The notes under the pieces are model-generated. The model was not told the DNA's origin, searched no databases, and saw only the letters and a list, made by a program, of their open reading frames with translations. From Rhodococcus sovatensis (GTDB lineage Bacteria > Actinomycetota > Actinomycetes > Mycobacteriales > Mycobacteriaceae), in the NCBI RefSeq assembly GCF_037327425.1, contig NZ_CP147846.1, forward strand, positions 496,001-560,000: a stretch of 64,000 nucleotides of DNA, read 5' to 3'. This document shows, in pieces, positions 55,803 to 64,000 of this stretch. Each line of letters starts with the position of its first letter. The stretch's first letter is position 1. The position numbers and the translations under genes are program-made.

Positions 55803-58800
55803 ATGACCGACCCCGCTGCTGGTTCTGTGCACTGGGATCGATTGAATCGTCTGTCGCAGCATCTACTCGACGATATCGGCGTCCGCGGGCTCGATATCGG
55901 CGTCCGCGGGGTCGACGGCAGTGGCACCGAGGACTGGTACGTGCGCCGCGATATCGAAGAAGCCCTGCTGCACCGTACCCTCCGCGACGGATCCGAGCCA
56001 CAGATCGTCGTCGGTGAAGCCGGGCACGGAAAGTCGACCCTGTTGTGGTCGCTGCACCGAGCACTCCGACAGCACGATCGGTATCCGCTGCTCGTCTCGG
56101 CAACATGGCTACAGCGCGCCGATGACGGCACGCGCATCACCTCGACCGAGGACATCATGTCGGCAGTCACTGCTCGAGCCGGCGCAATACTGCTCCTCGA
56201 CACCGCAGATCTGCTGCTGCACAGTCCGTCTGCGCGCTACGACATAATCGACCTGGTCAAGACGCTCGCAAGGAGGGGAGTTCCGGTAGTTCTGACCACG
56301 AGACCATTGGAGGGACAGAGCCTTCCATCGAACCTGGGTTTCAGGGGCACCCTCGGCCCGTATTCCTCGGATTCCGAACTTCCCACTGCGATCGAGGCTT
56401 TGATCGCCGAGTTCTCTACCGACGGCTCGGTGGTTCCTGCGCATCCGGTCGCGGCGATCCAGTCCGCGCGTGCCCGCGGCACTCTCGTCGACGACGTGTG
56501 CACCAGCCCGTTGTTGCTGCGACTCCTGTTCTCCTTGGCCGCACCGCAGTTCCCGCACCTCGAACTCGACGTCACCGGCCTGTACAACTTGTTCTGGTCG
56601 AGTCGGATCGTCACCGATCAACGCTCCGGACCGGACGTTCCCCCTGACGCCGCCGATGATCTGTCCGGGACTGCAGGTTTCCTGGCTATCGCCATGCTGG
56701 CTCTGGGAACTCCCGAACCACCCGTCGACGTGCTCGTTCGGCGCGCGGCTCAGGCCGCGGTATCGAATGCGCACCCGCTCGACGAGGCCGAACTGCACAG
56801 ACACGTTCGGACCTTGGCTCGGCGCGGTGTCCTCATCGTCACCGACGATCGCGTTCGGTTTCTCCATCAAACATTCTTCGAGTTCGCTGCCGCCAAGGGG
56901 CTCGCCGCTCGGGGCGCCGACAGCGAACTGCCCCGGTTGATCTCGCGACTGGGCGAGACGCCTGATGATCTGTTTCTCGGCGCTGTGGTCGAACAAACCC
57001 TGATCATTCTCTGGGCGGACCTGATCGCACGACCCGCCGTGCACACGTGTTGTCGGGCCCTCATCGACACGGGACACCCGCACCTGATCTCGATCTCCAT
57101 GACCGTCTGGGCGCATCACCCCGACGTTCTCGAACTCACCGCCGACGTCGTCGTAGCCGTCACCGACGATCAGCTCCGCCGGTTCCTGCGGACCTTGCCT
57201 CGTGTCCACAGTCACACTGCGCTGGTCGCCGAGCATCTGGATCAACTGTGGGTTCAGCGGGCCGAGCTGCGCACCGCCATCGCCACCACGGCCGCATACC
57301 TTGTGGGACGCGGTTCGGACGCGATCGCTTCCTTGGTCCGCCGCACCGCAATGTACGCCGAACTCGCCGGGACGCAGCAGTCCTACCTTCGTTCGAGTAG
57401 TGAACCCCGCGCCCTTCTTCGGAGTCTGGCCCCGGTAGCGCCGGATCTCGTCCGCGACGCAGTCATCGCGGTGATCGACGGACTCACCGACCCTTCGAAG
57501 CAAGCCGAGAAGAAGTCGACACGTCGGGGCAAGCACACCGTCGCACGCTATCTGTACATGGTTGCCGATTCATGGGACTCGTTGCGAGACAAAGAGTTCA
57601 TCGGTCTTCTCGAAGACATGATCGTGGTCGTGCAGAACCGATCCGGAGACAGCGACGCAGAAGTCGTCCGGGATGCTCTCGCAGCCGTCGTCGCTGCTGA
57701 CGTCTATCGCGGACACCTCACGCCGGATTGGGAACGGGCCTGGCTCGCCTGGGTGGACGAGCTGTGTACGCGGCTCGAACACGAGGGCGGAGATCGCGAT
57801 CCGATCGTCGGCGCGCGCTTGATCGCAGTCGGCCTTGTTCTTCGTCGCCTTCAAGATTCCCACCGGCGGGCTATCGACGCGACGCTCGCCAGATTGTTCT
57901 CATTGTCCGGGGGCGCGGCACCGCGACAACTCGCTCGGGGCTGCCTGTCCGAAATCCTCGTCCGGCATTCCCCAGCCCGAACCTCGCTGATCGCCCTTAT
58001 GTCGGCGCGACTCGACGGCAACCTGCCCGCAGAGCATCAGAACTTCACTCCAGGCGCCGGGTTGTGGGCGGCCGTCACGCGACAGGTTTTGATGGATCCG
58101 GTCATTCCCGTGGACGTCGTTCGCGATGTCCTCTCCGCCTCGATCCGCACCTACGGCCACGATGACCGCTTGTTCACCACCGGCAACTATCTGGTCGCAC
58201 TCGCTCCGGCCGCGATCGTCTGGGAGGAACCCACCGCAGCCAGTGCAGCCGACGCCCTCTCTCGTATCGATGTCGGTGTGAAACTCGACCGCCAGGCCGC
58301 GAACATCTTTCTGGACCACGCCCTCGATCGGGCCCACGAACAACCGGATCGGCTCGTCCCTGCAGCGTTGACAATCGCCCACCGTGTGGGCCGCCCCGGC
58401 ACGGTCAAAGATCTTCTCCTTCACGCCGGCAACCACACGTGTCTGCGGGCGCATTCCTCTCTGCTGTCGCGCTGGACCGAACACCTGATCACAGGCAAGG
58501 ACAGCGGCCAGCAAGCAGGCGCCGACATGCTCCGCTTGCTCATGCAACGCGACATCATCAAACCCACCATCGAACAACTCATCTCATGGTTCGATCAGTC
58601 GAGCAATCCGGAAGGTCGAGCGAACCTGCTGACCACCATTGGCATCAGCGCACGCCAAGGGGGATCGACCGCATCGGCGATCACATTGTTTTCACGGTTC
58701 GTCACGACGAGCATCGCCCCCGGGCCGGCGATCGCGCCCCACCCGGACCGACGATCACAACCGGTGATCGTCGAGGCAGCCAGGAACGCCCTCCTCGAAA

Positions 58801-59678
58801 CCATTGCGCACGAACCGACGTCGTTCACCGACCAGTGGCCGACAGTCCACGTGCTGACATTCGCGCCGCGACTTACCGGGACCTACGAGACCGACGTCGC
58901 CGGCGTTCGGCACCTTGCTCGATTCCTACGCATCGAAGCTGAGACCGGGCAGATCGACGACGCGATAGACCACCTCGGTGTTACGTGCGGATCGCTCGCA
59001 CCGCTCGACAAGAATCTCCGTGTCAAAGCGTCCAACAAACTCAAAGGCGCAGTCACTGCGATACTTCGCCGCGCCGACGACCGGCACTACGAGAAGCTGG
59101 CACACCTCGTCCGCATCGCACCGCCGCAGACGTCGGCGCAACTGATCCGCGGATTGCTCGATTCGGCATTGTTCGCCGACCGCGCACGAGAATTCGGACA
59201 CCAACTCAACGTCATTCCTCGCGTCATCGGCACCGGCACCTTCCACGAGATACTCACCCATCTGGACAGCGCACCGCAGCCGGCACCGACCGGGCCGGGA
59301 CCTGGAGTGCCTCCCGCAACTACCGGGTTACCTCCCGTCACCGAGAACGACCTACGCCGAATTCGCGCGCGACAAGATCTGGAGGACCGTCGTCGAGACT
59401 TCGAACGAGTCACCGATGCCGCCTATCACGCGATCCGGCGGCGTGCCGACAGTAAGAACGATGCCTACCTCGGACAAACGCTGTTCGGAATCTCCCGTTC
59501 CGGTTTCTATCGCCTGAAGTCCGGGTCGAGCTGGGAGCCACCCGGACCGGATCTGTGTGCTGCGATCGATGCCCAGGCAGGGGCTATCGGCGAGAAGCCC
59601 TTCGATCTCACTGCACGGCAGGAGGCGTACGCCGCTGCGCTTCAGGAAGAAGACGATGCCCGGCATGCCCGGGACTGA
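55803..59678 (+). CDS. Large STAND/NACHT-like NTPase with helical-repeat C-terminus
   Basis: A 1291-residue protein. Walker A is GEAGHGKST at 71-79, Walker B is LLDTAD near 131-136, and the sensor strand is VVLTTRP near 162-168. TSPLLLRLLF and a VRFLHQTFFEFAAAKGL segment near 355 are the hallmarks that close NACHT-type ATPase modules. The remaining about 900 residues are Ala/Leu-rich and look like HEAT/TPR-type helical repeats, ending in a charged HTH-like tail (FGISRSGFYRLKSG). No catalytic effector domain is recognised. STAND proteins sense a signal and oligomerise; several protect against phages. ATG 55803 is chosen; a GTG at 55740 is possible. Confidence 0.75.
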   Translation: MTDPAAGSVHWDRLNRLSQHLLDDIGVRGLDIGVRGVDGSGTEDWYVRRDIEEALLHRTLRDGSEPQIVVGEAGHGKSTLLWSLHRALRQHDRYPLLVSATWLQRADDGTRITSTEDIMSAVTARAGAILLLDTADLLLHSPSARYDIIDLVKTLARRGVPVVLTTRPLEGQSLPSNLGFRGTLGPYSSDSELPTAIEALIAEFSTDGSVVPAHPVAAIQSARARGTLVDDVCTSPLLLRLLFSLAAPQFPHLELDVTGLYNLFWSSRIVTDQRSGPDVPPDAADDLSGTAGFLAIAMLALGTPEPPVDVLVRRAAQAAVSNAHPLDEAELHRHVRTLARRGVLIVTDDRVRFLHQTFFEFAAAKGLAARGADSELPRLISRLGETPDDLFLGAVVEQTLIILWADLIARPAVHTCCRALIDTGHPHLISISMTVWAHHPDVLELTADVVVAVTDDQLRRFLRTLPRVHSHTALVAEHLDQLWVQRAELRTAIATTAAYLVGRGSDAIASLVRRTAMYAELAGTQQSYLRSSSEPRALLRSLAPVAPDLVRDAVIAVIDGLTDPSKQAEKKSTRRGKHTVARYLYMVADSWDSLRDKEFIGLLEDMIVVVQNRSGDSDAEVVRDALAAVVAADVYRGHLTPDWERAWLAWVDELCTRLEHEGGDRDPIVGARLIAVGLVLRRLQDSHRRAIDATLARLFSLSGGAAPRQLARGCLSEILVRHSPARTSLIALMSARLDGNLPAEHQNFTPGAGLWAAVTRQVLMDPVIPVDVVRDVLSASIRTYGHDDRLFTTGNYLVALAPAAIVWEEPTAASAADALSRIDVGVKLDRQAANIFLDHALDRAHEQPDRLVPAALTIAHRVGRPGTVKDLLLHAGNHTCLRAHSSLLSRWTEHLITGKDSGQQAGADMLRLLMQRDIIKPTIEQLISWFDQSSNPEGRANLLTTIGISARQGGSTASAITLFSRFVTTSIAPGPAIAPHPDRRSQPVIVEAARNALLETIAHEPTSFTDQWPTVHVLTFAPRLTGTYETDVAGVRHLARFLRIEAETGQIDDAIDHLGVTCGSLAPLDKNLRVKASNKLKGAVTAILRRADDRHYEKLAHLVRIAPPQTSAQLIRGLLDSALFADRAREFGHQLNVIPRVIGTGTFHEILTHLDSAPQPAPTGPGPGVPPATTGLPPVTENDLRRIRARQDLEDRRRDFERVTDAAYHAIRRRADSKNDAYLGQTLFGISRSGFYRLKSGSSWEPPGPDLCAAIDAQAGAIGEKPFDLTARQEAYAAALQEEDDARHARD
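55872..55913 (+). repeat. 21-bp tandem duplication in the NTPase gene
   Basis: Two adjacent 21-base units (55872-55892 and 55893-55913), each starting GATATCGGCGTCCGCGGG, differ at one base and encode DIGVRGL-DIGVRGV near residue 25-37. In-frame slippage that keeps the reading frame is consistent with a functional gene. Confidence 0.85.
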
Positions 59679-59844
59679 TGCACCCCCCCGGTAGGTCGGA
59701 ACGCGTTCGGCGGTGTTCACCGAGTGTTCTGAGTTTCTCGAACAATCGAACATCGGCGGTCCGCGATCGGATGAACGGGTCCCCATCCGTGAGTCCCGTC
59801 CACCGCCTACACGGCGGCGGGCACGATCGAAAGGTGGTTCCGGC

Positions 59845-61269
59845 ATGAACACGGCCGATCCACACGCACCCGTACACGCAGCGTTGCAACTCGTTCGGGC
59901 CATCGCCCTCGAGGTGCCCGCGTACCGCCGTCTGCTCCGTGAACATGGCATCGAGATCGATTCGATCGCTACGATGACCGACCTGGCTCAACTACCGCCC
60001 ACGTCGAAGGACACCTATCGGCGGATCAACATCCTGTCGGATCTGCAGTCCGGACGTCCGGAAGATGTCGAAACGATCGCGAGCAGTGCCGGTTCTTCTG
60101 GCAAGCCGACGTTCTGGTCGCGCGGTCAGCGCAGTACGGACCACGGCGCAGCGATGTTCGGAGATGTTCTGCGAGAGTGCGCCGATACCGAACACCGATC
60201 GACCCTCGCACTCGTGACGTTTCCTCTAGGGCCCTACGTCGGCGGTGCGTTCATGTACGCCATGCTGCTCGAGCTTCGCAGGCGTGGTCATCGCCTGTCG
60301 ATCGCGACGCCGGGCATGGATCCCGAGGCCATCGCCGACGTGATTTCCGAGGCAGGTGACGGCTACGAACAAATCGTCATCTTCGCCTATCCGCCGATCG
60401 CGCGGGACCTCCTCGACACCTACGGCGACCTTCTCCGGCGACACAACGTGGTAGTCATCGTCGGCGGCGAACCAGTCAGCGAAGCATGGCGTTCGCTCGT
60501 CCACGGCATGCTCGACGATCCGAAGGGCGACCGCGTTCGGGTGGTGTACGGGGCAACCGACGTCGGATTCGTGGGATACGAAACAGCAGCCACGATCGCC
60601 GTCCGTGCGAGCGCCGCGGGTGACAAGGCGCTCAACACAGCGATGTTCGGGAGCGACTATGCTGCAGGGGAACTCGTGCAGCAACCTGCGTTCGTGAAGT
60701 ACGAGCCGGAGTTCACCTACATCGAAGTCGACTCCGACGGTTACCTCCTTTTCACCGTCGGGGGAGTGCTGCCGCTGGTGCGCTACCGCGTCAACGATCG
60801 CGGAGAAACCCTCACCGGCAACGATATCCGTGAGCTACTCACGCACGCCGGATATGCAGCGCTCGCAGATGGAATCGATCCGAACGGGTCGTACCTGCTG
60901 GTCCATGGGCGCACGGATGTCGCCGCGATCTACAACGCGGTCAACATCTACCCGGACTACTTCCGGCCGGCTGTCGAACACATCTCACTGGCCACGCGGC
61001 TCACCGGGCGGTTCATAGCCCGATGCGAGGTCGACGGGGAGCAACGCCAGACGCTCACCCTCGTCGTGGAACTTCGGCCTCAGCAGCAGCCCGACCCCGA
61101 GACCGCCGAACACGTGAAGCAACTCTCCATCGCCAGCCTGCGACAGCTGAGCGCGGAATACCGCGTCGTCCACGACCAGAAAGGTGAAGCGGCAGAACCC
61201 GTCGTCCGGCTCGAGGCGTTCCGGTCCGATGGTTTCGTCACCGGTGGAAAGCAGAAGTCGGTCCAGTAA
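59845..61269 (+). CDS. PaaK-like AMP-forming ligase (phenylacetate-CoA ligase family)
   Basis: A 474-residue adenylate-forming enzyme. The motif ASSAGSSGKPTFW is the ATP/AMP phosphate-binding loop. RVVYGATDVGFVG corresponds to the A5 region, and LVRYRVNDRGE with HGRTDVAAIYNAVNIYPDYF to the A7-A8 region. It activates a carboxylate as acyl-AMP; a thioester partner is not obvious. AAAGGTGG precedes the ATG. It follows the NTPase by 166 bp and precedes a TetR gene. No phenylacetate genes are nearby, so the substrate is unknown. Confidence 0.82.
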   Translation: MNTADPHAPVHAALQLVRAIALEVPAYRRLLREHGIEIDSIATMTDLAQLPPTSKDTYRRINILSDLQSGRPEDVETIASSAGSSGKPTFWSRGQRSTDHGAAMFGDVLRECADTEHRSTLALVTFPLGPYVGGAFMYAMLLELRRRGHRLSIATPGMDPEAIADVISEAGDGYEQIVIFAYPPIARDLLDTYGDLLRRHNVVVIVGGEPVSEAWRSLVHGMLDDPKGDRVRVVYGATDVGFVGYETAATIAVRASAAGDKALNTAMFGSDYAAGELVQQPAFVKYEPEFTYIEVDSDGYLLFTVGGVLPLVRYRVNDRGETLTGNDIRELLTHAGYAALADGIDPNGSYLLVHGRTDVAAIYNAVNIYPDYFRPAVEHISLATRLTGRFIARCEVDGEQRQTLTLVVELRPQQQPDPETAEHVKQLSIASLRQLSAEYRVVHDQKGEAAEPVVRLEAFRSDGFVTGGKQKSVQ

Positions 61270-61386
61270 CGTGCAGTTCGATGCGCGTACCGCACCCGGC
61301 CGAGGATGCGATGCGCGCATCGGGTGTGTGGGCAACCTAGCGGAATCCACATTTCAGCGTCCACCGCCCGTGGGGGACAATCGACC

Positions 61387-61941
61387 ATGCGCTCGCGACG
61401 GAAGATCATCGATGCCACGCTGGGGCTGATCGCCGAGTCGGGCTTCGAAGCCGTCACGATTGCGGCGGCAGCACGTGCGGCGGGCGTCTCCAGACAGACC
61501 GTCTACACAATATTTCGAACACGCGAAGACCTTGTTTCCGAAGCGATGACGGGTGTACTCGTCGACTTGGTCGGCGGTATCGAAACGCGCGCAGGCAAGG
61601 CAGAAACGTCGTCCGAGTTCGTCGTCGAATTGATAGTCGCCGGTCGCGACGTGCTTCATGGGGACCCGGTTCTGCAATCGTTGCTGTACTTGCGGGAGGG
61701 GAACCCTCTGTTCGATCCGGGAATGATGGGACGCGCCAGGCCCGTCGTGCGGCGCTTCCTGGATGCGCTTGTCGAGCGTGATCCGAACGTGACTGCGACG
61801 GAACTCGACGACGTTACCGACATCGTCGTACGGGCGGCCCTGTCGGTCGTGCTGTTCGATGACCCGTCGATCCACGCAGACGAAGATCTCCGCCGATATC
61901 TCGGCCGCTGGTTGGTGCCTGTTCTACCGTTCGGTTCGTGA
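61387..61941 (+). CDS. TetR-family transcriptional regulator
   Basis: A 184-residue regulator: IIDATLGLIAESGFEAVTIA, then AARAAGVSRQTVYTIFRTRE, is the HTH (about 6-50). The ATG at 61387 follows a GGGGG ribosome-like site; a longer in-frame ATG at 61306 would add 27 residues lacking TetR character. It lies between the ligase gene and the cholesterol-oxidase gene on the same strand, and may control either. Confidence 0.83.
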   Translation: MRSRRKIIDATLGLIAESGFEAVTIAAAARAAGVSRQTVYTIFRTREDLVSEAMTGVLVDLVGGIETRAGKAETSSEFVVELIVAGRDVLHGDPVLQSLLYLREGNPLFDPGMMGRARPVVRRFLDALVERDPNVTATELDDVTDIVVRAALSVVLFDDPSIHADEDLRRYLGRWLVPVLPFGS

Positions 61942-61959
61942 CCTTGGATGCCATAAGTT

Positions 61960-61981
61960 GACACTTGTTCTGGCTAGTGTC
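61960..61981. promoter_or_regulatory. Inverted repeat before the cholesterol-oxidase gene
   Basis: GACACT (61960-61965) and AGTGTC (61976-61981) form a perfect 6-bp-arm palindrome 67 bp before the oxidase start. The inner AGAACAAGTG partly resembles the KstR-type AAC-N2-GTT core but with mismatches. Weak inference. Confidence 0.4.
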
Positions 61982-62047
61982 TAGTTTTGCCCCTGGGGGA
62001 GTGATTCACGTCTCCGTGCTTGCCAGGCTTGGAAACGTGGGGGGAAC

Positions 62048-63636
62048 GTGTCAACTATCAACCGCCGAACTTTTCTATCCGCAGCCGCTGCTGCTGGTGT
62101 GACGGTCTCCGTCGCAGGTGTTGCGAATGCGCAACCGGGCGGACGCCGTGCACCGATCCCGCTTACCCGCGAGGACCATCGTGTGATTGTCATCGGGTCG
62201 GGGTTCGGCGGAGGCGTCGCAGCGTTGCGTTGTGCTGAGGCCGGCGTTCCTGTTCTAGTTCTGGAGCGCGGGAAGCGCTGGCCGACAGGGCCGAATTCCG
62301 AGACATTTCCGCGCGCAACAGCACCCGATAAACGACTCCTGTGGCATTCATCGAGCCCCAACCTTTTCGGTCGGCCTGTTCCGTTCGAGCCGTACGTCGG
62401 ATTGATCGAGGCTGTTGCGGGCGAGAACATGACTGCGCTGTGCGCGGCAGGTGTGGGTGGCGGGTCCCTGGTGTATCAAGGAATGTCCCTTCAACCGACT
62501 CGGTCGGTGTTCGAGGAGCACTTTCCGTCCGGGCTCGACTGGACGACGATGAATCGGGTTCACTACCCGCGGGTCGCTCGAATGCTGCAGCTGCAGCAAG
62601 CGCCCGACGCCTTGGTCGACACGCCCACGTATCGCGCCGCACGGGTGTTCGCGGACAACGTACGGCGTGCGGGACTACCGGTATCGAAGATTCCGATGCC
62701 GATCGACTGGAACTTCGCCTTGGACGAGACCCGAGGTGTGATGAAACCGTCGTACACCAACGGCGACGGTGCCATGGGGGTCAACAACGGCGGCAAGTAT
62801 TCCGTCGACGTCACTTACATTGCGGCCGCAGAGGCGACGGGCCTGGTGACGGTGGCGGCCCAGCACAACGTCACCGATATCGAACGTGCCGCCGACGGTC
62901 GCTGGGTCGTATCGGTCGACAGAATCGATTCCGACGGAACGATTCTGGAGAACAAGATACTGACCGCGAACGCACTCATCATGGCAGCAGGGAGTTTGAA
63001 CACCACCAAAATGCTGGTGCGCGCAGCCGCCAACGGGACTATTCCCGATCTACCCGAGGATGTGGGGCAAGGCTGGGGAACCAACGCCGACCGCATCTAC
63101 GTGTGGACGAGTTTCGAGCAAGAGTTCGGTGCGCCGCAAGGTGGTCCTGTCGTGTTCGGCAGCCTGAACTGGGACGACCCGCGTTCCGCGCACACAGTCA
63201 TCCAAGCGTCGCTACCTCCCGTGTCGTTCGATGCACGCAGCACCATGCTCGTGGGCTACGGAGTCAGCAACGGACGCGGGCACTTTCGCTACGATTCCGC
63301 GCGCGAGGAGGCCATGCTGCGATGGCCGGTAGATGGCGATTCGGTCATTCAAAACGGTTCGATCGATCCGACGGTTCGACGGATCGCCGGACCGGGAAGC
63401 GTTCTCACCGATACGAATGCGCTGTTCCCTCCACTTGGCATCCGCTGGGCGGTGCGAACATGGGGCCGGTCTGCGATCTCGACGGTCGTGTACATGGCCA
63501 ACGTGGGCTGTACGTGCTCGATGGAGCGTTGATGCCCGGCAACGCTGCGGCATGCAACCCATCGATGACCATCGCCGCAGTCGCCGAACGCGCGATGGAC
63601 AACATCATTGCTCACGACATCGGCACCATCCTTTGA
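62048..63636 (+). pseudogene. choD: Type I (GMC-family) cholesterol oxidase with a one-base frameshift
   Basis: Inserting one base near 63428 restores a 529-residue flavoenzyme. A Tat signal (NRRTFLSAAAAAGVTVSVAG) is followed by the FAD motif VIVIGSGFGGGVAALRC. GVGGGSLVYQGM is the conserved GMC loop, and WNFALDETRG lies in the substrate domain. After the shift, WHPLGGANMG holds the catalytic His and ACNPSMTIAAVAER the conserved Asn. It oxidises cholesterol to cholestenone outside the cell. The GTG start follows GGGGGGAAC. Whether the shift is real needs resequencing. Confidence 0.88.
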
Positions 63637-63688
63637 TATTTCGGCTACTCGAGTGTCGACGATGAAGGACAACCAGAACATGCCTCTA

Positions 63689-64000
63689 TCAGTCGACACG
63701 CCCTAGGTATTCGATCGCCTTCGCCTGTGCTCGATCGGACTCCGGATGGGTGTAGAACGCGAAATGTGTACCCCGATCCAACGTGAGCAGCTCGGAACCG
63801 GCGATGCCCGAGTGCGCTTTTGCGCTGTTCTCCGGAAGTACGTCCGAATCGGCGCTGCCCTGCACCAGCAGGGTTGGGATGCTGATCGCGTCCCAACCCG
63901 GGTCGGCGCTCTTGGCGAACTGGACCAGGTCGTTGTCCCATCCCGCCTTGCGACTACCGGCCTGCGAGGCGGTCAGCGCCATATCGAGCACGAATTGCTT
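63689..64000 (-). CDS. Alpha/beta hydrolase, C-terminal part (cut by window end)
   Basis: About 104 residues of a lysophospholipase-like hydrolase: IPTLLVQGSADSDVLPENSA carries the acidic catalytic residue region and LLTLDRGTHFAFYTHPESDR the His. It ends EYLGRVD. The nucleophile and start lie outside the window, so family and activity cannot be refined. It is convergent with the cholesterol-oxidase gene. Confidence 0.75.
   Translation of the reverse strand, partial: KQFVLDMALTASQAGSRKAGWDNDLVQFAKSADPGWDAISIPTLLVQGSADSDVLPENSAKAHSGIAGSELLTLDRGTHFAFYTHPESDRAQAKAIEYLGRVD

Noticed and set aside
55872..55913. Tandem repeat as a CRISPR or satellite array
   Set aside because: Only two 21-bp units, in frame inside a gene, with no spacers.
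61310..61321. Palindrome GATGCGCGCATC as an operator
   Set aside because: Short GC-rich palindromes are expected by chance here, and it lies close to the ligase 3' end without promoter features.

Overview
The window is high-GC DNA from an actinomycete. The gene content (Tat-exported cholesterol oxidases, an IdeR-type iron regulon, an Rv2629-family protein, DUF4383/DUF2795/DUF4235/DUF3618 proteins, many TetR regulators, HOA-type aldolase, TAP-like hydrolases) points to the Mycobacteriales, most likely Rhodococcus in the broad sense. That assignment is inference from gene content; there is no rRNA or tRNA in the window.

Layout. (1) 1-272 is the end of an IS3-type element that has removed the C-terminus of an aldehyde dehydrogenase; its partner P450 and a zinc alcohol dehydrogenase follow. 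(2) 4.2-18.6 kb is a stress and envelope block: small membrane proteins, a pyruvyl-transferase/zinc-protein/SDR operon, a carboxylate-amine ligase, two STAS proteins, an ANTAR protein, a glycosyltransferase, an Rv2629-family protein, a large-subunit catalase and a holin-X/DUF3618/DUF4235 operon joined by ATGA overlaps. Several of its genes are preceded by GTTT-N14-17-GGG-like motifs that resemble SigF promoters. (3) 18.7-25 kb holds two clean IS insertions: an IS5-type element inside an SDR gene and an IS21-type element inside an Orn/Lys/Arg decarboxylase gene. Both host genes can be rebuilt exactly. (4) 25.4-27.8 kb has two iron-siderophore binding lipoproteins, each with an IdeR-like box. 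(5) 27.9-36 kb is a decaying accessory stretch: a DUF4041 remnant, an NmrA/SDR/TetR operon, two nearly identical tandem IS630-type elements that each carry a passenger gene, and a scar where a beheaded iclR gene and a beheaded 4-hydroxy-2-oxovalerate aldolase gene meet head to head. (6) 36-46.6 kb holds a frameshifted hydrolase with a divergent TetR gene, an IrtAB-like exporter-type ABC pair, and a steroid-type operon (type II cholesterol oxidase, old-yellow-enzyme, SDR) with a divergent TetR gene. (7) 46.7-52.2 kb has a DUF3159 protein and an exopeptidase cluster (TAP-like, S9, broken TAP-like). (8) 52.3-64 kb has a ferredoxin reductase behind paired operators, a LuxR-type regulator, a double-TetR regulator, a 1291-residue STAND/NACHT-like NTPase, a PaaK-like ligase, another TetR gene, a frameshifted type I cholesterol oxidase and the end of an alpha/beta hydrolase gene.

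Pseudogenes are frequent. Four genes (hydrolase at 36 kb, type II cholesterol oxidase, type I cholesterol oxidase, TAP-like hydrolase) lose frame; the first three do so by one base, so either real decay or sequencing error must be considered. The best candidates for something little described are the STAND-like NTPase with its adjacent double-TetR regulator, the IS630-type element with a divergent passenger gene, the pyruvyl-transferase/zinc-protein/SDR operon, and an HTH-TetR fusion regulator. No complete known defence system or CRISPR array was seen.
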